A stretch of 64,000 nucleotides of DNA, taken from the NCBI GenBank assembly GCA_964569795.1, contig CAZMVB010000020.1, forward strand, positions 11,984-75,983, written 5' to 3'. The first letter of the stretch is position 1; every line of letters starts with the position of its first letter. The stretch comes from JAHJDS01 sp964569795. Its GTDB lineage: Bacteria > Desulfobacterota > Desulfarculia > Desulfarculales > JAHJDS01. The notes below the pieces were generated by a model that had not been told where the DNA came from, did not search any database, and saw nothing but the letters and a program-made list of their open reading frames with translations. Of this stretch, positions 42,465 through 50,990 are shown piece by piece. Position numbers and translations under genes: made by a program.

Positions 42465-44378
42465 TCAATTTAGCTGGATGTAAACCCGTCCGATGGGAAT
42501 GTGGTCCCGTTTGACCAGGATCTGGTAATCCGGTCCCCGGGGCCGCACCTTGCGGGCGCCCAGACGGATCGTCCCGCCGGAGCATTCCCGGGTGCGACCG
42601 CCCGGCAGTCGGCGCAGGTATATCTTGACGCCGTGGCGCCGGGTGAAGTTGGTCTTCACGTCCACGATCTTGAGCACGTCGCCCCGCCGGGCCTGGACCG
42701 TCTCGCCGTCGGCGTAGGCCATCTTCCGCCGACGGCCCAGGCCGACGACCAGGTAGTCCATCCGCGGCGCCAGGACATCGACCACCATCCGCCCGACGGG
42801 CCGCCCGGACCGGGAGGCGATGACGGCGTAGCTCTCCCGGTGGCGGTGGAGGCTGAAGCGGCGCTGGAGTTGGCGGCCGGTGTCGATGACGAAACCGCGG
42901 TCCTCGCCGCTGTTGGTCGAGCCCGGGGGCGTGAAACCCTTGAAGTTGACCTTGAGATGGGACTGGTCCTTGATGTTGGTCAGGACCTCGACCAGCTGGA
43001 GCCGGTCGCCCTTGACCACCGACATATGCTCGCCGCTCAAGACCAGCCGCCGCTGGCCGTTGACCTTGACGATGAACAGGACCATCCGCGAGCCCACCGA
43101 GGCCAGGGCGCCCACCGGTCGCCGGCCCCGATGGACCTTGATCCGGACCTGGCCGCACCGGAGGTGGTCCTTGCGGACCACGATCCGGGTCGAGTGGTTG
43201 ATGGTCAGGGGCTGGCGGAGATCGTTGAGCGTCCCCAGACCCAGGACGTCGGCCGTCAGCCCCCGGGTGTAATTGGCCTCGACGTGGGTGATGTTGATCC
43301 GGTCCCCCGGGGTGACGTTGAGCACGGTCCCGTCGGCCAGGGCGACGGGGATATTGTTGTTGATGCTGATCACCAGGTACTTCAACCGCGGCCGGGCCAG
43401 GTAGATCCGGGGGGACTCGGGGATGATCCCCCAGGCTCGCATGAACTCGTTGATGACCAGGGCGTGCTGCCGGACCTTCATCCAGGTCGAGGGCAGGTTC
43501 CGGCTGGTCTCGATGCCGTAGGCCGGGATGCCGTGGTGGGTCAGGGCGTAATAGGTGGCGCTCTTGCGCTGCTCGGGGTGGAGGGTGTCCAGGCGGCCGG
43601 TGCGGTGGTTGTTGAACCGGAAGTGCTGGCGGGGGGAGGGGATCTGGCGGTTGACCGCGGCCACCACCTTCCGGGCCAGCCGGCCGAGGTGGATCACCCG
43701 TCCGGTCGGGGGGTAAACATAGACGTTGGCGTCGGCGATGATCGACTGGCCGTAGCGCATCGGGTTCATGGTCCGGCTGATCCAGCGGGGATGGTAATAG
43801 CCCGAGCCGTCGTGCAGGTTCAGGAAATAGTCGCTCTGGGCGATCAGCCTTTTGAGGATGGCCACGATCTTTTCGTCGTAGTTCCGCTGGGAGTCGCTGG
43901 CGAACCGCCGGTTCATGTCGCCGCTCGGCCCGCGGTTGAACAGGATGATCGAGCGGAAGTTGGCCCGGGGGACCACGATCAGGTTGCCCCGGGCCAGGGT
44001 GATGTCGGTGTAGAGGTCGGCCGACAGGAAGCCGCCGGGCTCGTCGCCCTGGATGCCGCCGACGATCATCAGCGTCTTGCCCGGGCGGCGGCCGTAGATG
44101 CGGTAAACGTCGAGCTGATGGGGCGTGTTGGGGAAATAGACCTGGTGCACCTGCCGCCCCGCCAGCCGGGCCCGGACCCGGGACTTCCCCGGGGCCGACC
44201 CGCCGGCCAGCACCAGCGCCAGGACCGCCAGGCCGAGGACCGCTCGTCTCCAGGGTTCACCCGCCAAAGTCAATCCCCTCCCCGGTCGGCTCCCCGGACC
44301 GGCCTGTCCGTCAACCATGATCCGGCGGCCCGGGCGATCGTTCCCCGGCCGCATTCCGCCTTCAGGACTTGACATCAA
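42465..44378 (-). CDS. M99-like (Csd4-type) zinc D,L-carboxypeptidase
   Basis: The product has up to 637 residues; the start is uncertain (44378, 44375, 44354 or 44318). An N-terminal signal region (GLAVLALVLAGG) exports it. The peptidase core carries GGIQGDEPGG, LNLHDGSGYYHP and GIETSRN. Gln and Glu in QGDE with His in NLHDG match the unusual Q-E-H zinc set of Csd4/Pgp1 (family M99) rather than the H-E-H of usual M14 enzymes, and Glu in IETS is the catalytic base. The long C-terminus (about 330-637) has repeated beta domains. Csd4 trims tripeptide stems of peptidoglycan to tune cell curvature. The context with bactofilin fits. Confidence 0.82.
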   Translation of the reverse strand: MMSSPEGGMRPGNDRPGRRIMVDGQAGPGSRPGRGLTLAGEPWRRAVLGLAVLALVLAGGSAPGKSRVRARLAGRQVHQVYFPNTPHQLDVYRIYGRRPGKTLMIVGGIQGDEPGGFLSADLYTDITLARGNLIVVPRANFRSIILFNRGPSGDMNRRFASDSQRNYDEKIVAILKRLIAQSDYFLNLHDGSGYYHPRWISRTMNPMRYGQSIIADANVYVYPPTGRVIHLGRLARKVVAAVNRQIPSPRQHFRFNNHRTGRLDTLHPEQRKSATYYALTHHGIPAYGIETSRNLPSTWMKVRQHALVINEFMRAWGIIPESPRIYLARPRLKYLVISINNNIPVALADGTVLNVTPGDRINITHVEANYTRGLTADVLGLGTLNDLRQPLTINHSTRIVVRKDHLRCGQVRIKVHRGRRPVGALASVGSRMVLFIVKVNGQRRLVLSGEHMSVVKGDRLQLVEVLTNIKDQSHLKVNFKGFTPPGSTNSGEDRGFVIDTGRQLQRRFSLHRHRESYAVIASRSGRPVGRMVVDVLAPRMDYLVVGLGRRRKMAYADGETVQARRGDVLKIVDVKTNFTRRHGVKIYLRRLPGGRTRECSGGTIRLGARKVRPRGPDYQILVKRDHIPIGRVYIQLN

Positions 44379-45150
44379 TGGCCTTGATCACCTTCAAGTC
44401 GCCTTTCTTGTCGTAGATCAGGACGTAGATCCGCTTGAACTGGTTCACCCCCTGGGGATAGCGGATCGTGACCGAATTGGTCGGCTTCTGGTACTTGAAG
44501 GAAAAGGACATGCCCCGCTTGTAGTTCTCGGGCAGATACTTCTTCAACTTGACGTTGGCGTGGGGGACGACCCGCGGCGGATCGGCCGAGGGGTCCACCC
44601 CCAGGAGGAAGTAGTAGCCCTCGAGCTGCGTCGATCCGGGCTTGGCGCTCTTGAGGTCGAACCGGACGCGCAGGCCGCGACTGTTGGGCGAAAACTTGAT
44701 GTCGTCGATGTGGATCAGCGGCCAGTCGTTTTTCTCGGCCAGGATCCGCTTCGGGACCGGTGGAGGCGGCTGGGGCTTCGGCGGGGGCGGAACGGGGGCG
44801 GCCTTCTTCTTGGCCGCCGGCTTCTTGGCCACCTTGATCAGCTTGGGCGCCGGTTTGGGCTTGGGCTTCGCCTTGACCGGCGGCGGGGCCGGCGGCGGAG
44901 CCAGCCCCAGCACCGGCTTGGGGATCGGTTGGAGGGAGGCCACCTTCTTTTCCAGCCGCTGGGCCCGGGTCTGGAGGGCGGCGATCTGGTCTTGGAGACC
45001 GAAGTAGCCGTAATAGAGCAGGAGGGCCAAGGTCAATGAGGCCACCAGCAGCAATAGAACCAGGCCGATCAGACATCCGGGCACGGTGAAGGAGCTGATC
45101 GGTCGGGAGCCCTTGACCAACAACAGGGTTGTTCTACGACTTGAAGTCAA
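44362..45150 (-). CDS. Membrane-anchored Pro/Lys-rich protein of the cell-shape operon
   Basis: The product has 262 residues with a TTG start at 45150. A cytoplasmic N-terminus is followed by one strong membrane helix (about 24-48), a coiled coil (52-76), a Pro/Lys/Ala spacer (78-137) and a C-terminal globular domain of 120 residues (WPLIHIDDIKFSPNSRG, FLLGVDPSAD, RIYVLIYDKKGDLKV). This is the shape of a periplasmic scaffold that reaches through the peptidoglycan. The domain is not recognised. It overlaps the M99 gene by 17 bp. Confidence 0.7.
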   Translation of the reverse strand: MTSSRRTTLLLVKGSRPISSFTVPGCLIGLVLLLLVASLTLALLLYYGYFGLQDQIAALQTRAQRLEKKVASLQPIPKPVLGLAPPPAPPPVKAKPKPKPAPKLIKVAKKPAAKKKAAPVPPPPKPQPPPPVPKRILAEKNDWPLIHIDDIKFSPNSRGLRVRFDLKSAKPGSTQLEGYYFLLGVDPSADPPRVVPHANVKLKKYLPENYKRGMSFSFKYQKPTNSVTIRYPQGVNQFKRIYVLIYDKKGDLKVIKAIDVKS

Positions 45151-45429
45151 GGTGTCCTCTCTTCCTCCGCCCCATCTCGCCGGCCCCGGGAACCGGTGGG
45201 ATTCCGGCCGCGACCGACGACGGCCGCGCTTTATCCTGGAGTCACTATAACAAAAAAGGGCGGCCCCGAATCAAGGTTCTTGCCCCGGCGTCGCCCCCGG
45301 ACGTCTCGATCCGCGGCCGGCCCCACGTCCGGCGCCCTGTCCAGCCCGGTTGACCCCGGGTCCGATGTGGCCCCCCCGACCTCCATCTCGGGAAACCGAC
45401 CCTCCTCTCCGGGGCCGAGCCACCCCGGC

Positions 45430-48018
45430 TCAACCTCCCAGGCGCCTGAACGTCTCGCGCCTGATCTGCCACCGTCCCTGACGCCTGACCAGTTCCAGGG
45501 TCTTGACGCCGAGGCTGTGGAAATAGTCCGAACGATAACTCAGGCGGAAGGTGGCCACTGCCCGGTCGGCCCCCTTCAGGCGGACCCGCAAGTGACTGAC
45601 CTTGACCCGAATGAAACGGTAACGGCTGTTCAAACGGCCCTTGTAACGCTTCCACTGGGACCGGTTCATGCCCTGGGAATGAAACGATCGGTCGTAGCAG
45701 GCGATGTAGGCCGACAAATCCTTTCTCTGCCAGGCCTGTCTCCAGTGATGGACCAGGTTGGCCACGCTCCGGTCCCGGAGAGCCGGTGCCGGGGCCGCCT
45801 TGACCGGCGGCGAGGGGCGAGGCGCCGCCCGGACCACGGGCCGCCGTGCAACGACCTTCGGCAGCCACTCGCGGAACAGCAGGTCCGATTTTTCGCGCCT
45901 GATCAGCCACCGTCCGTCACGTCTGACCAGTTCCAGGGTCTTGACCACGTTGCTGTGGAAATAGTTCGAGCGATAACTCAAGTGGAAGGTGGCCACCGCC
46001 CGGTGCGCTCCCTCGAGGCGGACCCGCAGGCGACTGACCTTGACCCGAATGAAACTGTAACGGCGATTCAAGCTGCCTTTGTACTGCCGCCACTGGTCCC
46101 GATTCATGCCCTGGGACCGGAAGGACCGGTCGTAACAGGCGATGTATTTCGGCAGGTCCTTGTCCTGCCAGGCCCGTCTCCAGTGGTGGATCAGGTTGGC
46201 CACGTTTCGTTCCTGGTGAGCCGGTGTCGGGGCGGCCTTGGCCGGTGGCTTGACGCTGACCGGCCGAGAAGGCTTGGCCGAAGGACTGACCTTGATCGTA
46301 TGGGCGACCTTGACCCGCGGCTTGACCCGGACCGGGGAGGCGGGCTTGACCGGCGGACTGACCTTGATCGGGCGGGCGGGCTTGACCGGCGGCTTGACGC
46401 GGGCCGGCCGAGCGACCTTGACCGGCGTATTGACGCGGGACGCCACCCGGACCGGATGACGCCGGGCAACGGTTGCCGGCCGCGGGACAACGGTCACCGG
46501 CCGCCGGGCTACTGTCACCGATCGCCGGGTAACCGCCGCCGCTTGCCGGAGAGCGACGACCCGCCGCAGCATGGCCAGACGCAGGGCGTGGGCCTTCTGA
46601 CCCGATTCTTCGCGCCGGATCAGCCACCGCCCGTTACGCTTGATCAGTTCCAGGCTCTTGAAGCTCCGGCTGTGGAAGTAGTTGGAGCGATAATTCTGGT
46701 GGAAGGTGGCCAGGGCCCGGTCGCTTCCGGCCAGGGCCACCTGCAAGCCGCTGACCTTGATCCGGATGAATCGGTAGCGGCGGTTCAGGCTGCCCTTGTA
46801 ACGCCGCCACTGGGCCCGGTTCATGCCCTGGGCCCGAAAGGACCGGTCGTAACAGGCGATGTAGGCCGGCAGATCTCTTTTCTGCCAGGCCTGGCGCCAG
46901 TGATTGACCAGGCGAACGATGGCCCGCTGCCGGCGGCTCAGCTCCGTCGGGGCCGGGGGCGGTGACGGGGTCCGGGACGCCACCCGGATCCTCGCGGGGC
47001 CGGCCAGGGCCAGCAGACGCAGGTCCAGGGGACGCCACTCGCTGGCCAGCAGGCCCGGCCGTCCGGCGTGGTCGAGGTAGGTCAGCCGCCGCCAGATCTC
47101 GGCCTTCCGGCGGTCGGCCAGGGTCAGTTCCTGGAGGAACCAGACGTGGGTCTGGTTCTGGAACCGGATCAGACCGAACTGGCGGCTGGTCACTTTTTTG
47201 GGGGCCAGGTTGTGGACCTGGGATGCGGCCAGGAGGTGCAGGTCCCGGTTCAGGTGCCGGGGGGTGTAAACGGCCGTCGTGGCCGCCCGGCGCTGGCCGA
47301 CCAGGGTGTGACCCTGTCTCTTGATGATCGCCCGCAGGCGGCGGCACGACTCGGGATCATTGAACCGGGGAACCCCCCGCAGACGGCTGGTGACGACCAC
47401 CGGCGTCCGGTAAAGCCGCAGGTGATGGGACAGATTGTCCAGATCGCTCTGCCTCAGGGCGATGCAGCCCTTGGTGCTGCGCGGGGTCAACTTCTTGTTG
47501 AGGCCGTGGATGTAGATCCCGTTTCCCCGGCGTCCCCGCAGGCGGTCCACCGGATTGGGGTAGTTCAGGTGCCAGGCCTGCCTGCCGAAGATGGTCATCC
47601 GGTTGTCCCGGTAAACCCGGATGAAGAAATAGACGCCCTCCGGGGTCCGGTGATCGCCCTCGATCACCTTGTGGCCCGGGTTCTCGCCGGTGGCGCAGGG
47701 GTAGGACTTGACCAGGGTGGTGTGCTTGTAGTGGCGATAGAGGTACAGTCTCTGGGCGGCCTTATCGACGACCACGATATGGACCGGGGACGTCAGACCC
47801 AGGAAACAGCCCCTGATCTTCTGGCCCAGGGACCTGGAGCCGAACGACCGGGTGGCCGAAACCTTGCGGGCCACCCGCCACAACGCAGGCCCGGGCACAA
47901 ACTGATCCGCGGCCCGCAGCGCCGGGCCGTTCTGGGGGATCAGGGCCAGGAGCACGGCCGCCATCAACGCCCCGCCCAGGCGAAACCAAGGGCGGCTCAT
48001 GGGGCCGGAAACGGTCAT
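45430..48018 (-). CDS. L,D-transpeptidase-fold protein with three Cds6/NTF2-like repeats
   Basis: The product has 862 residues, with ATG 48018 after AGGAGAAGG. A signal peptide (1-36) leads to a YkuD domain (~78-215) with YIHGLNKKLTPRSTKGCIAL, giving catalytic His and Cys. NTF2-like repeats begin near 368, 608 and 756, each with HWR-AW-KDLP-YIACYDRSFR-QGMNR-QW-YKGSLNRRY and ending GRWLIRRE. A basic, Pro/Val/Lys-rich linker (about 470-605) separates the first and second. Helicobacter Csd6, an L,D-carboxypeptidase with one such domain, sets helical shape. This protein probably trims or cross-links peptidoglycan in the periplasm with M99 and bactofilin downstream. Confidence 0.85.
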   Translation of the reverse strand: MTVSGPMSRPWFRLGGALMAAVLLALIPQNGPALRAADQFVPGPALWRVARKVSATRSFGSRSLGQKIRGCFLGLTSPVHIVVVDKAAQRLYLYRHYKHTTLVKSYPCATGENPGHKVIEGDHRTPEGVYFFIRVYRDNRMTIFGRQAWHLNYPNPVDRLRGRRGNGIYIHGLNKKLTPRSTKGCIALRQSDLDNLSHHLRLYRTPVVVTSRLRGVPRFNDPESCRRLRAIIKRQGHTLVGQRRAATTAVYTPRHLNRDLHLLAASQVHNLAPKKVTSRQFGLIRFQNQTHVWFLQELTLADRRKAEIWRRLTYLDHAGRPGLLASEWRPLDLRLLALAGPARIRVASRTPSPPPAPTELSRRQRAIVRLVNHWRQAWQKRDLPAYIACYDRSFRAQGMNRAQWRRYKGSLNRRYRFIRIKVSGLQVALAGSDRALATFHQNYRSNYFHSRSFKSLELIKRNGRWLIRREESGQKAHALRLAMLRRVVALRQAAAVTRRSVTVARRPVTVVPRPATVARRHPVRVASRVNTPVKVARPARVKPPVKPARPIKVSPPVKPASPVRVKPRVKVAHTIKVSPSAKPSRPVSVKPPAKAAPTPAHQERNVANLIHHWRRAWQDKDLPKYIACYDRSFRSQGMNRDQWRQYKGSLNRRYSFIRVKVSRLRVRLEGAHRAVATFHLSYRSNYFHSNVVKTLELVRRDGRWLIRREKSDLLFREWLPKVVARRPVVRAAPRPSPPVKAAPAPALRDRSVANLVHHWRQAWQRKDLSAYIACYDRSFHSQGMNRSQWKRYKGRLNSRYRFIRVKVSHLRVRLKGADRAVATFRLSYRSDYFHSLGVKTLELVRRQGRWQIRRETFRRLGG

Positions 48019-48086
48019 GCCTTCTCCTCTGCCGATGGGCCGGATGCGAACATCATCTAGGGTTAACGCCGCCTCTTTTGGTACTT

Positions 48087-48115
48087 TTCATACCATATGT
48101 GGTGGATAAAGGCAA
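48087..48115 (-). promoter_or_regulatory. Candidate sigma-70 promoter of the cell-shape operon
   Basis: On the minus strand TTGCCT (48115-48110) and TATGAA (48092-48087) are 17 bp apart. Transcription would start near 48080, 62 nt before the Cds6-like start. Confidence 0.5.
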
Positions 48116-48134
48116 GAGATTTCAACGGGTCCTT

Positions 48135-50585
48135 CTAACGACCGCAGGCATCGCAGGTCGGGGTCTCGTCACCGCCCTTTTTCCGGGCCTCCTCGCCCTC
48201 CTTCTTGGCCTTCTCGGCCATCTCCTCCAGCCGGGCCGCCACCCGGGCGTTGATCGACTCCGGGGTGTAGGTGCCGTCCTTTCGCTTGCGGCCGGCCTTG
48301 ATCCCGGTCAGGATCTCGATGCCCTGATCGACCGTGGAGATGGGCCAGACGTGGAATTTGCCCTTGTTGACGGCCGCGACGACCTCTTTCTTGAGCATCA
48401 GGTCCCGGACGTTGGCCCGGGGGATGATCACCCCCTGATCGCCGGTCAGGCCCTTGGCCTGGCAGACCTCGAAAAAGCCCTCGACCTTGTAGGTCACCCC
48501 GCCGATGGGCAGGATCTCGCCCTGCTGGCTGACGGCCCCGGTGCAGGCGATGCCCTGGGCCAGGGGGGCCTCGGCCAGACACGACAGCAGCGCGAACAGT
48601 TCCGCCCCCGAGGCGCTGTCGCCGTCAACCATCCCGTAGCTCTGCTCAAAGGTCAGCGAGGCCGACAGGGTCAGGGGATGCTTGGTGGCGAACCGGCCGC
48701 GCAGCAGGCCCTCCAGAATGAGGACGCCCTTGGTGTGGATGCTGCCCGACATCTTGGCCTCGCGGTTGATATCCACGATCCCGGCCCGTCCCTGGGCGAC
48801 CGTGGCCGTGATCCGCGACGGCCGGCCAAAGGCGTAGTCGCCCATCATGTAAACGCTCAGCCCGTTGACCTGGCCGACCACGGCCCCCGAGGTCTTGATG
48901 ATGATGACGTCCTTCTCGATGTACTCCTGGAGTTTTTCCTCGATCAGGTTGGACCGGAAGATCTTCTGGTTGATGGCCTTTTCCACGTCAATCAGGCCGA
49001 CCGTCTTGCTGTTGCGCTTTTTGGACCAGTAGTCGGCCTCCTTGATGGTGTCCAGCAGGTCGCCCAGCCGCAGGGTCAGCTTGTCCCCGCCGCCGGCCAG
49101 TTCCGAGGCGTGCTCGATCACCCGGGCCACGGCCTTCTTGTCCATGTGGTTCAGGTCGTTGTGGCGGCAGGAGGCGGCGATGAACTCGGTATAGGTCTTG
49201 ATGTTCTTCCGGGACCGGTCCATCTCGTAGTCCATGTGGGCCTTGACCTTGAACAGCTTGTGGAAATAGTCGTCATAGGCGTACAGGATCTGGTGGATCC
49301 AGGGCTCGCCGATGAGGACGATCCTGACCTTGAGCGGAATCGGCTCCGGCTTGAGGGACTTGGTCAGCATCAGGCCGAACTGCTCGGCCGGGTCCTCGAT
49401 CCGGATGTGCTGGTTGCGGAGGCACCTCTTGAGGGCCTCCCAGGAGAAGTACCACTTCAACAGGTCCATGGCCCGCATCACCAGGAAGCCGCCGTTGGCC
49501 CGGTGCAGGGCCCCCGGCCGGATCAGGGTGAAGTCGGTGAACAGGGCCCCGAACTGGGACTTGCGCTCGAATCCGCCGAACAGGTTGGGGTAGGTCGGGT
49601 TGGTCTCGACCACCACCGGGGCCCCCTGGGTCCCCGAGTTGTCCACCAGGACGTTGACCTCATAGCGGGTGCTGGTCTGGTCCGGGGCCTGGGGCATGAA
49701 CGGCAAACCGGGCTGACCCTGCTCCTTGGTCTCCTTGAACTGATCGATGTTGTTGATGATGTCGTTCTTGACCTCCTTGAGGTAGGTCATGACCTCATCC
49801 CACTGGCCGTACTTCTTCTGCAGATCGTCGATCAGATAGCCCACCGCGAACAAGGCCACCCGGGTGTCCAGTTCCTTGAGCTTGGCCTTCATCTCCTTCT
49901 CAAAGGCCCGGATGCGCTGGACCGCGGTGTTCATCTCGCCCTGGAGGTGATTGGACCTCTCCCGCAGCCCCTGGCGCTCCTCCTCGTTCATGGCCTTGAG
50001 CTGGGCCTCCTCCAGGGGCTTGCCCTCCCGGGCCGGAACGATGACCATGCCCATCTGGGAGATGTTGAGCAGAAAGCCCTCGGTCTCGACCTGGCGCTCC
50101 AGGTCCTGGAGGATCTGGCCCCGGACCTGTCCGAAGTCGCGGACGATCTCCTCCTTGCGCGAGGTGTAGTCCTCGCTCTCGAAGATCTCCGGGATTTCCG
50201 AGCGGACCGCCTCCATCAGTTCGGCCATGTCCCGCTTCAGTTCCGCTCCCTTGCCCGGCGGCAGCCGCAGGGCCTGGGGCTCGTCCGGAAACTTGAAGTT
50301 ATAGACGTAGCACCAGTCGTCCGGGGTGGGCAGGTCCCGGGCCGACTCCTGGACCGCGTTGCGGGCCAGATAACCCATTCCCGTCCGGGTCGGACCGGCC
50401 ATGTAAATGTTGAATTCCGGGCTGTCGATGCCCAGACCGAAGTCCAGGGCGGCCACGGCCCGTTCCTGGGCGACCACGCCCTTGCGCTTTTTCGAGACGT
50501 CGGCCGTGGTCTCGAAGCCCAGGCTGTTGGGATCGACCGCCTGCCGGAGCTTGCCGGCGTCCAGTTCAGGGTGCTTCTGGGGCAT
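48135..50585 (-). CDS. Lon-like AAA+ protease (AAA_32/S16 type) with degenerate Walker A
   Basis: The product has 816 residues. ATG 50585 follows GGAGGAAAGCGG, and the promoter at 50643-50615 would start transcription downstream of the other possible start (50624). The N-terminal ATPase part has MAGPTRTGMGYLARN, where the Walker A Lys is Met, and GALHRANGGFLVM. A long coiled insert lies at about 160-290. The C-terminal S16 protease domain keeps the catalytic Ser (DGDSASGAE) and Lys (GGVTYKVEGF). The tail is highly charged and ends CDACGR. This is the LonB-like soluble type common in Proteobacteria. Substrates are unknown. Confidence 0.9.
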   Translation of the reverse strand: MPQKHPELDAGKLRQAVDPNSLGFETTADVSKKRKGVVAQERAVAALDFGLGIDSPEFNIYMAGPTRTGMGYLARNAVQESARDLPTPDDWCYVYNFKFPDEPQALRLPPGKGAELKRDMAELMEAVRSEIPEIFESEDYTSRKEEIVRDFGQVRGQILQDLERQVETEGFLLNISQMGMVIVPAREGKPLEEAQLKAMNEEERQGLRERSNHLQGEMNTAVQRIRAFEKEMKAKLKELDTRVALFAVGYLIDDLQKKYGQWDEVMTYLKEVKNDIINNIDQFKETKEQGQPGLPFMPQAPDQTSTRYEVNVLVDNSGTQGAPVVVETNPTYPNLFGGFERKSQFGALFTDFTLIRPGALHRANGGFLVMRAMDLLKWYFSWEALKRCLRNQHIRIEDPAEQFGLMLTKSLKPEPIPLKVRIVLIGEPWIHQILYAYDDYFHKLFKVKAHMDYEMDRSRKNIKTYTEFIAASCRHNDLNHMDKKAVARVIEHASELAGGGDKLTLRLGDLLDTIKEADYWSKKRNSKTVGLIDVEKAINQKIFRSNLIEEKLQEYIEKDVIIIKTSGAVVGQVNGLSVYMMGDYAFGRPSRITATVAQGRAGIVDINREAKMSGSIHTKGVLILEGLLRGRFATKHPLTLSASLTFEQSYGMVDGDSASGAELFALLSCLAEAPLAQGIACTGAVSQQGEILPIGGVTYKVEGFFEVCQAKGLTGDQGVIIPRANVRDLMLKKEVVAAVNKGKFHVWPISTVDQGIEILTGIKAGRKRKDGTYTPESINARVAARLEEMAEKAKKEGEEARKKGGDETPTCDACGR

Positions 50586-50614
50586 CCGCTTTCCTCCATC
50601 GAGTTCGAATACGA

Positions 50615-50643
50615 TGAATAGCATATGCCTTCCTGGTCTTCAA
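50615..50643 (-). promoter_or_regulatory. Candidate promoter of the Lon-like protease
   Basis: TTGAAG (50643-50638) and TATTCA (50620-50615) on the minus strand have a 17-bp spacer. The start of transcription would be near 50608, 23 nt before ATG 50585, which supports that start codon. Confidence 0.5.
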
Positions 50644-50774
50644 GGGATATAGGTCCTCGAAACAATGCGGGGCACGACTTTCAGGGTCCGGACCGGGAGG
50701 GCCTGCCCGATTTGGCCGGCCCGGCCTCGGGTTCCGGGCCTGCTCGGTCTGGTTCGATTTTTTTCCGAAAAATC

Positions 50775-50803
50775 TTGACAGGGGGCAACCCCTGTGATAT
50801 GTG
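50775..50803 (+). promoter_or_regulatory. fadN: Strong sigma-70 promoter of the fad operon
   Basis: A perfect TTGACA (50775-50780), 17-bp spacer and TATGTG (50798-50803) precede the beta-oxidation operon by about 190 bp. The predicted start, near 50810, lies at the left edge of the palindromic operator. Confidence 0.7.
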
Positions 50804-50813
50804 TCCCTTAGAA

Positions 50814-50835
50814 AATGAATGAAACCTCATTCATT
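50814..50835 (+). promoter_or_regulatory. FadR-like palindromic operator of the fad operon
   Basis: The inner motif is TGAATGA-N4-TCATTCA, inside 9-bp perfect arms (50814-50822 and 50827-50835). It matches the consensus of Bacillus subtilis FadR, a TetR-type repressor released by long-chain acyl-CoA. It begins at about +4 of the predicted transcript, so a bound repressor would block RNA polymerase. No tetR gene is in the window. Confidence 0.75.
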
Positions 50836-50990
50836 CTTGAAACGTAATAATAACAGGTTGTTATAGGGGCAGGGCGCCACAGGTAAAAAGCGGGTCAAAC
50901 CGACTCCGAGGCCGAATAGAATTGCGGGCAATTTTCCCGGTGACGGAAAACGTCTCCGTCGCCCGGGGGTCGGGACAGAGGGAGGAGAGC

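Noticed and set aside
48078..50621. 847-codon plus-strand frame antisense to the Lon-like protease
   Set aside because: Same reason: a mirror of a GC-rich gene with no domain and no ribosome site; the minus strand shows the S16 catalytic residues.
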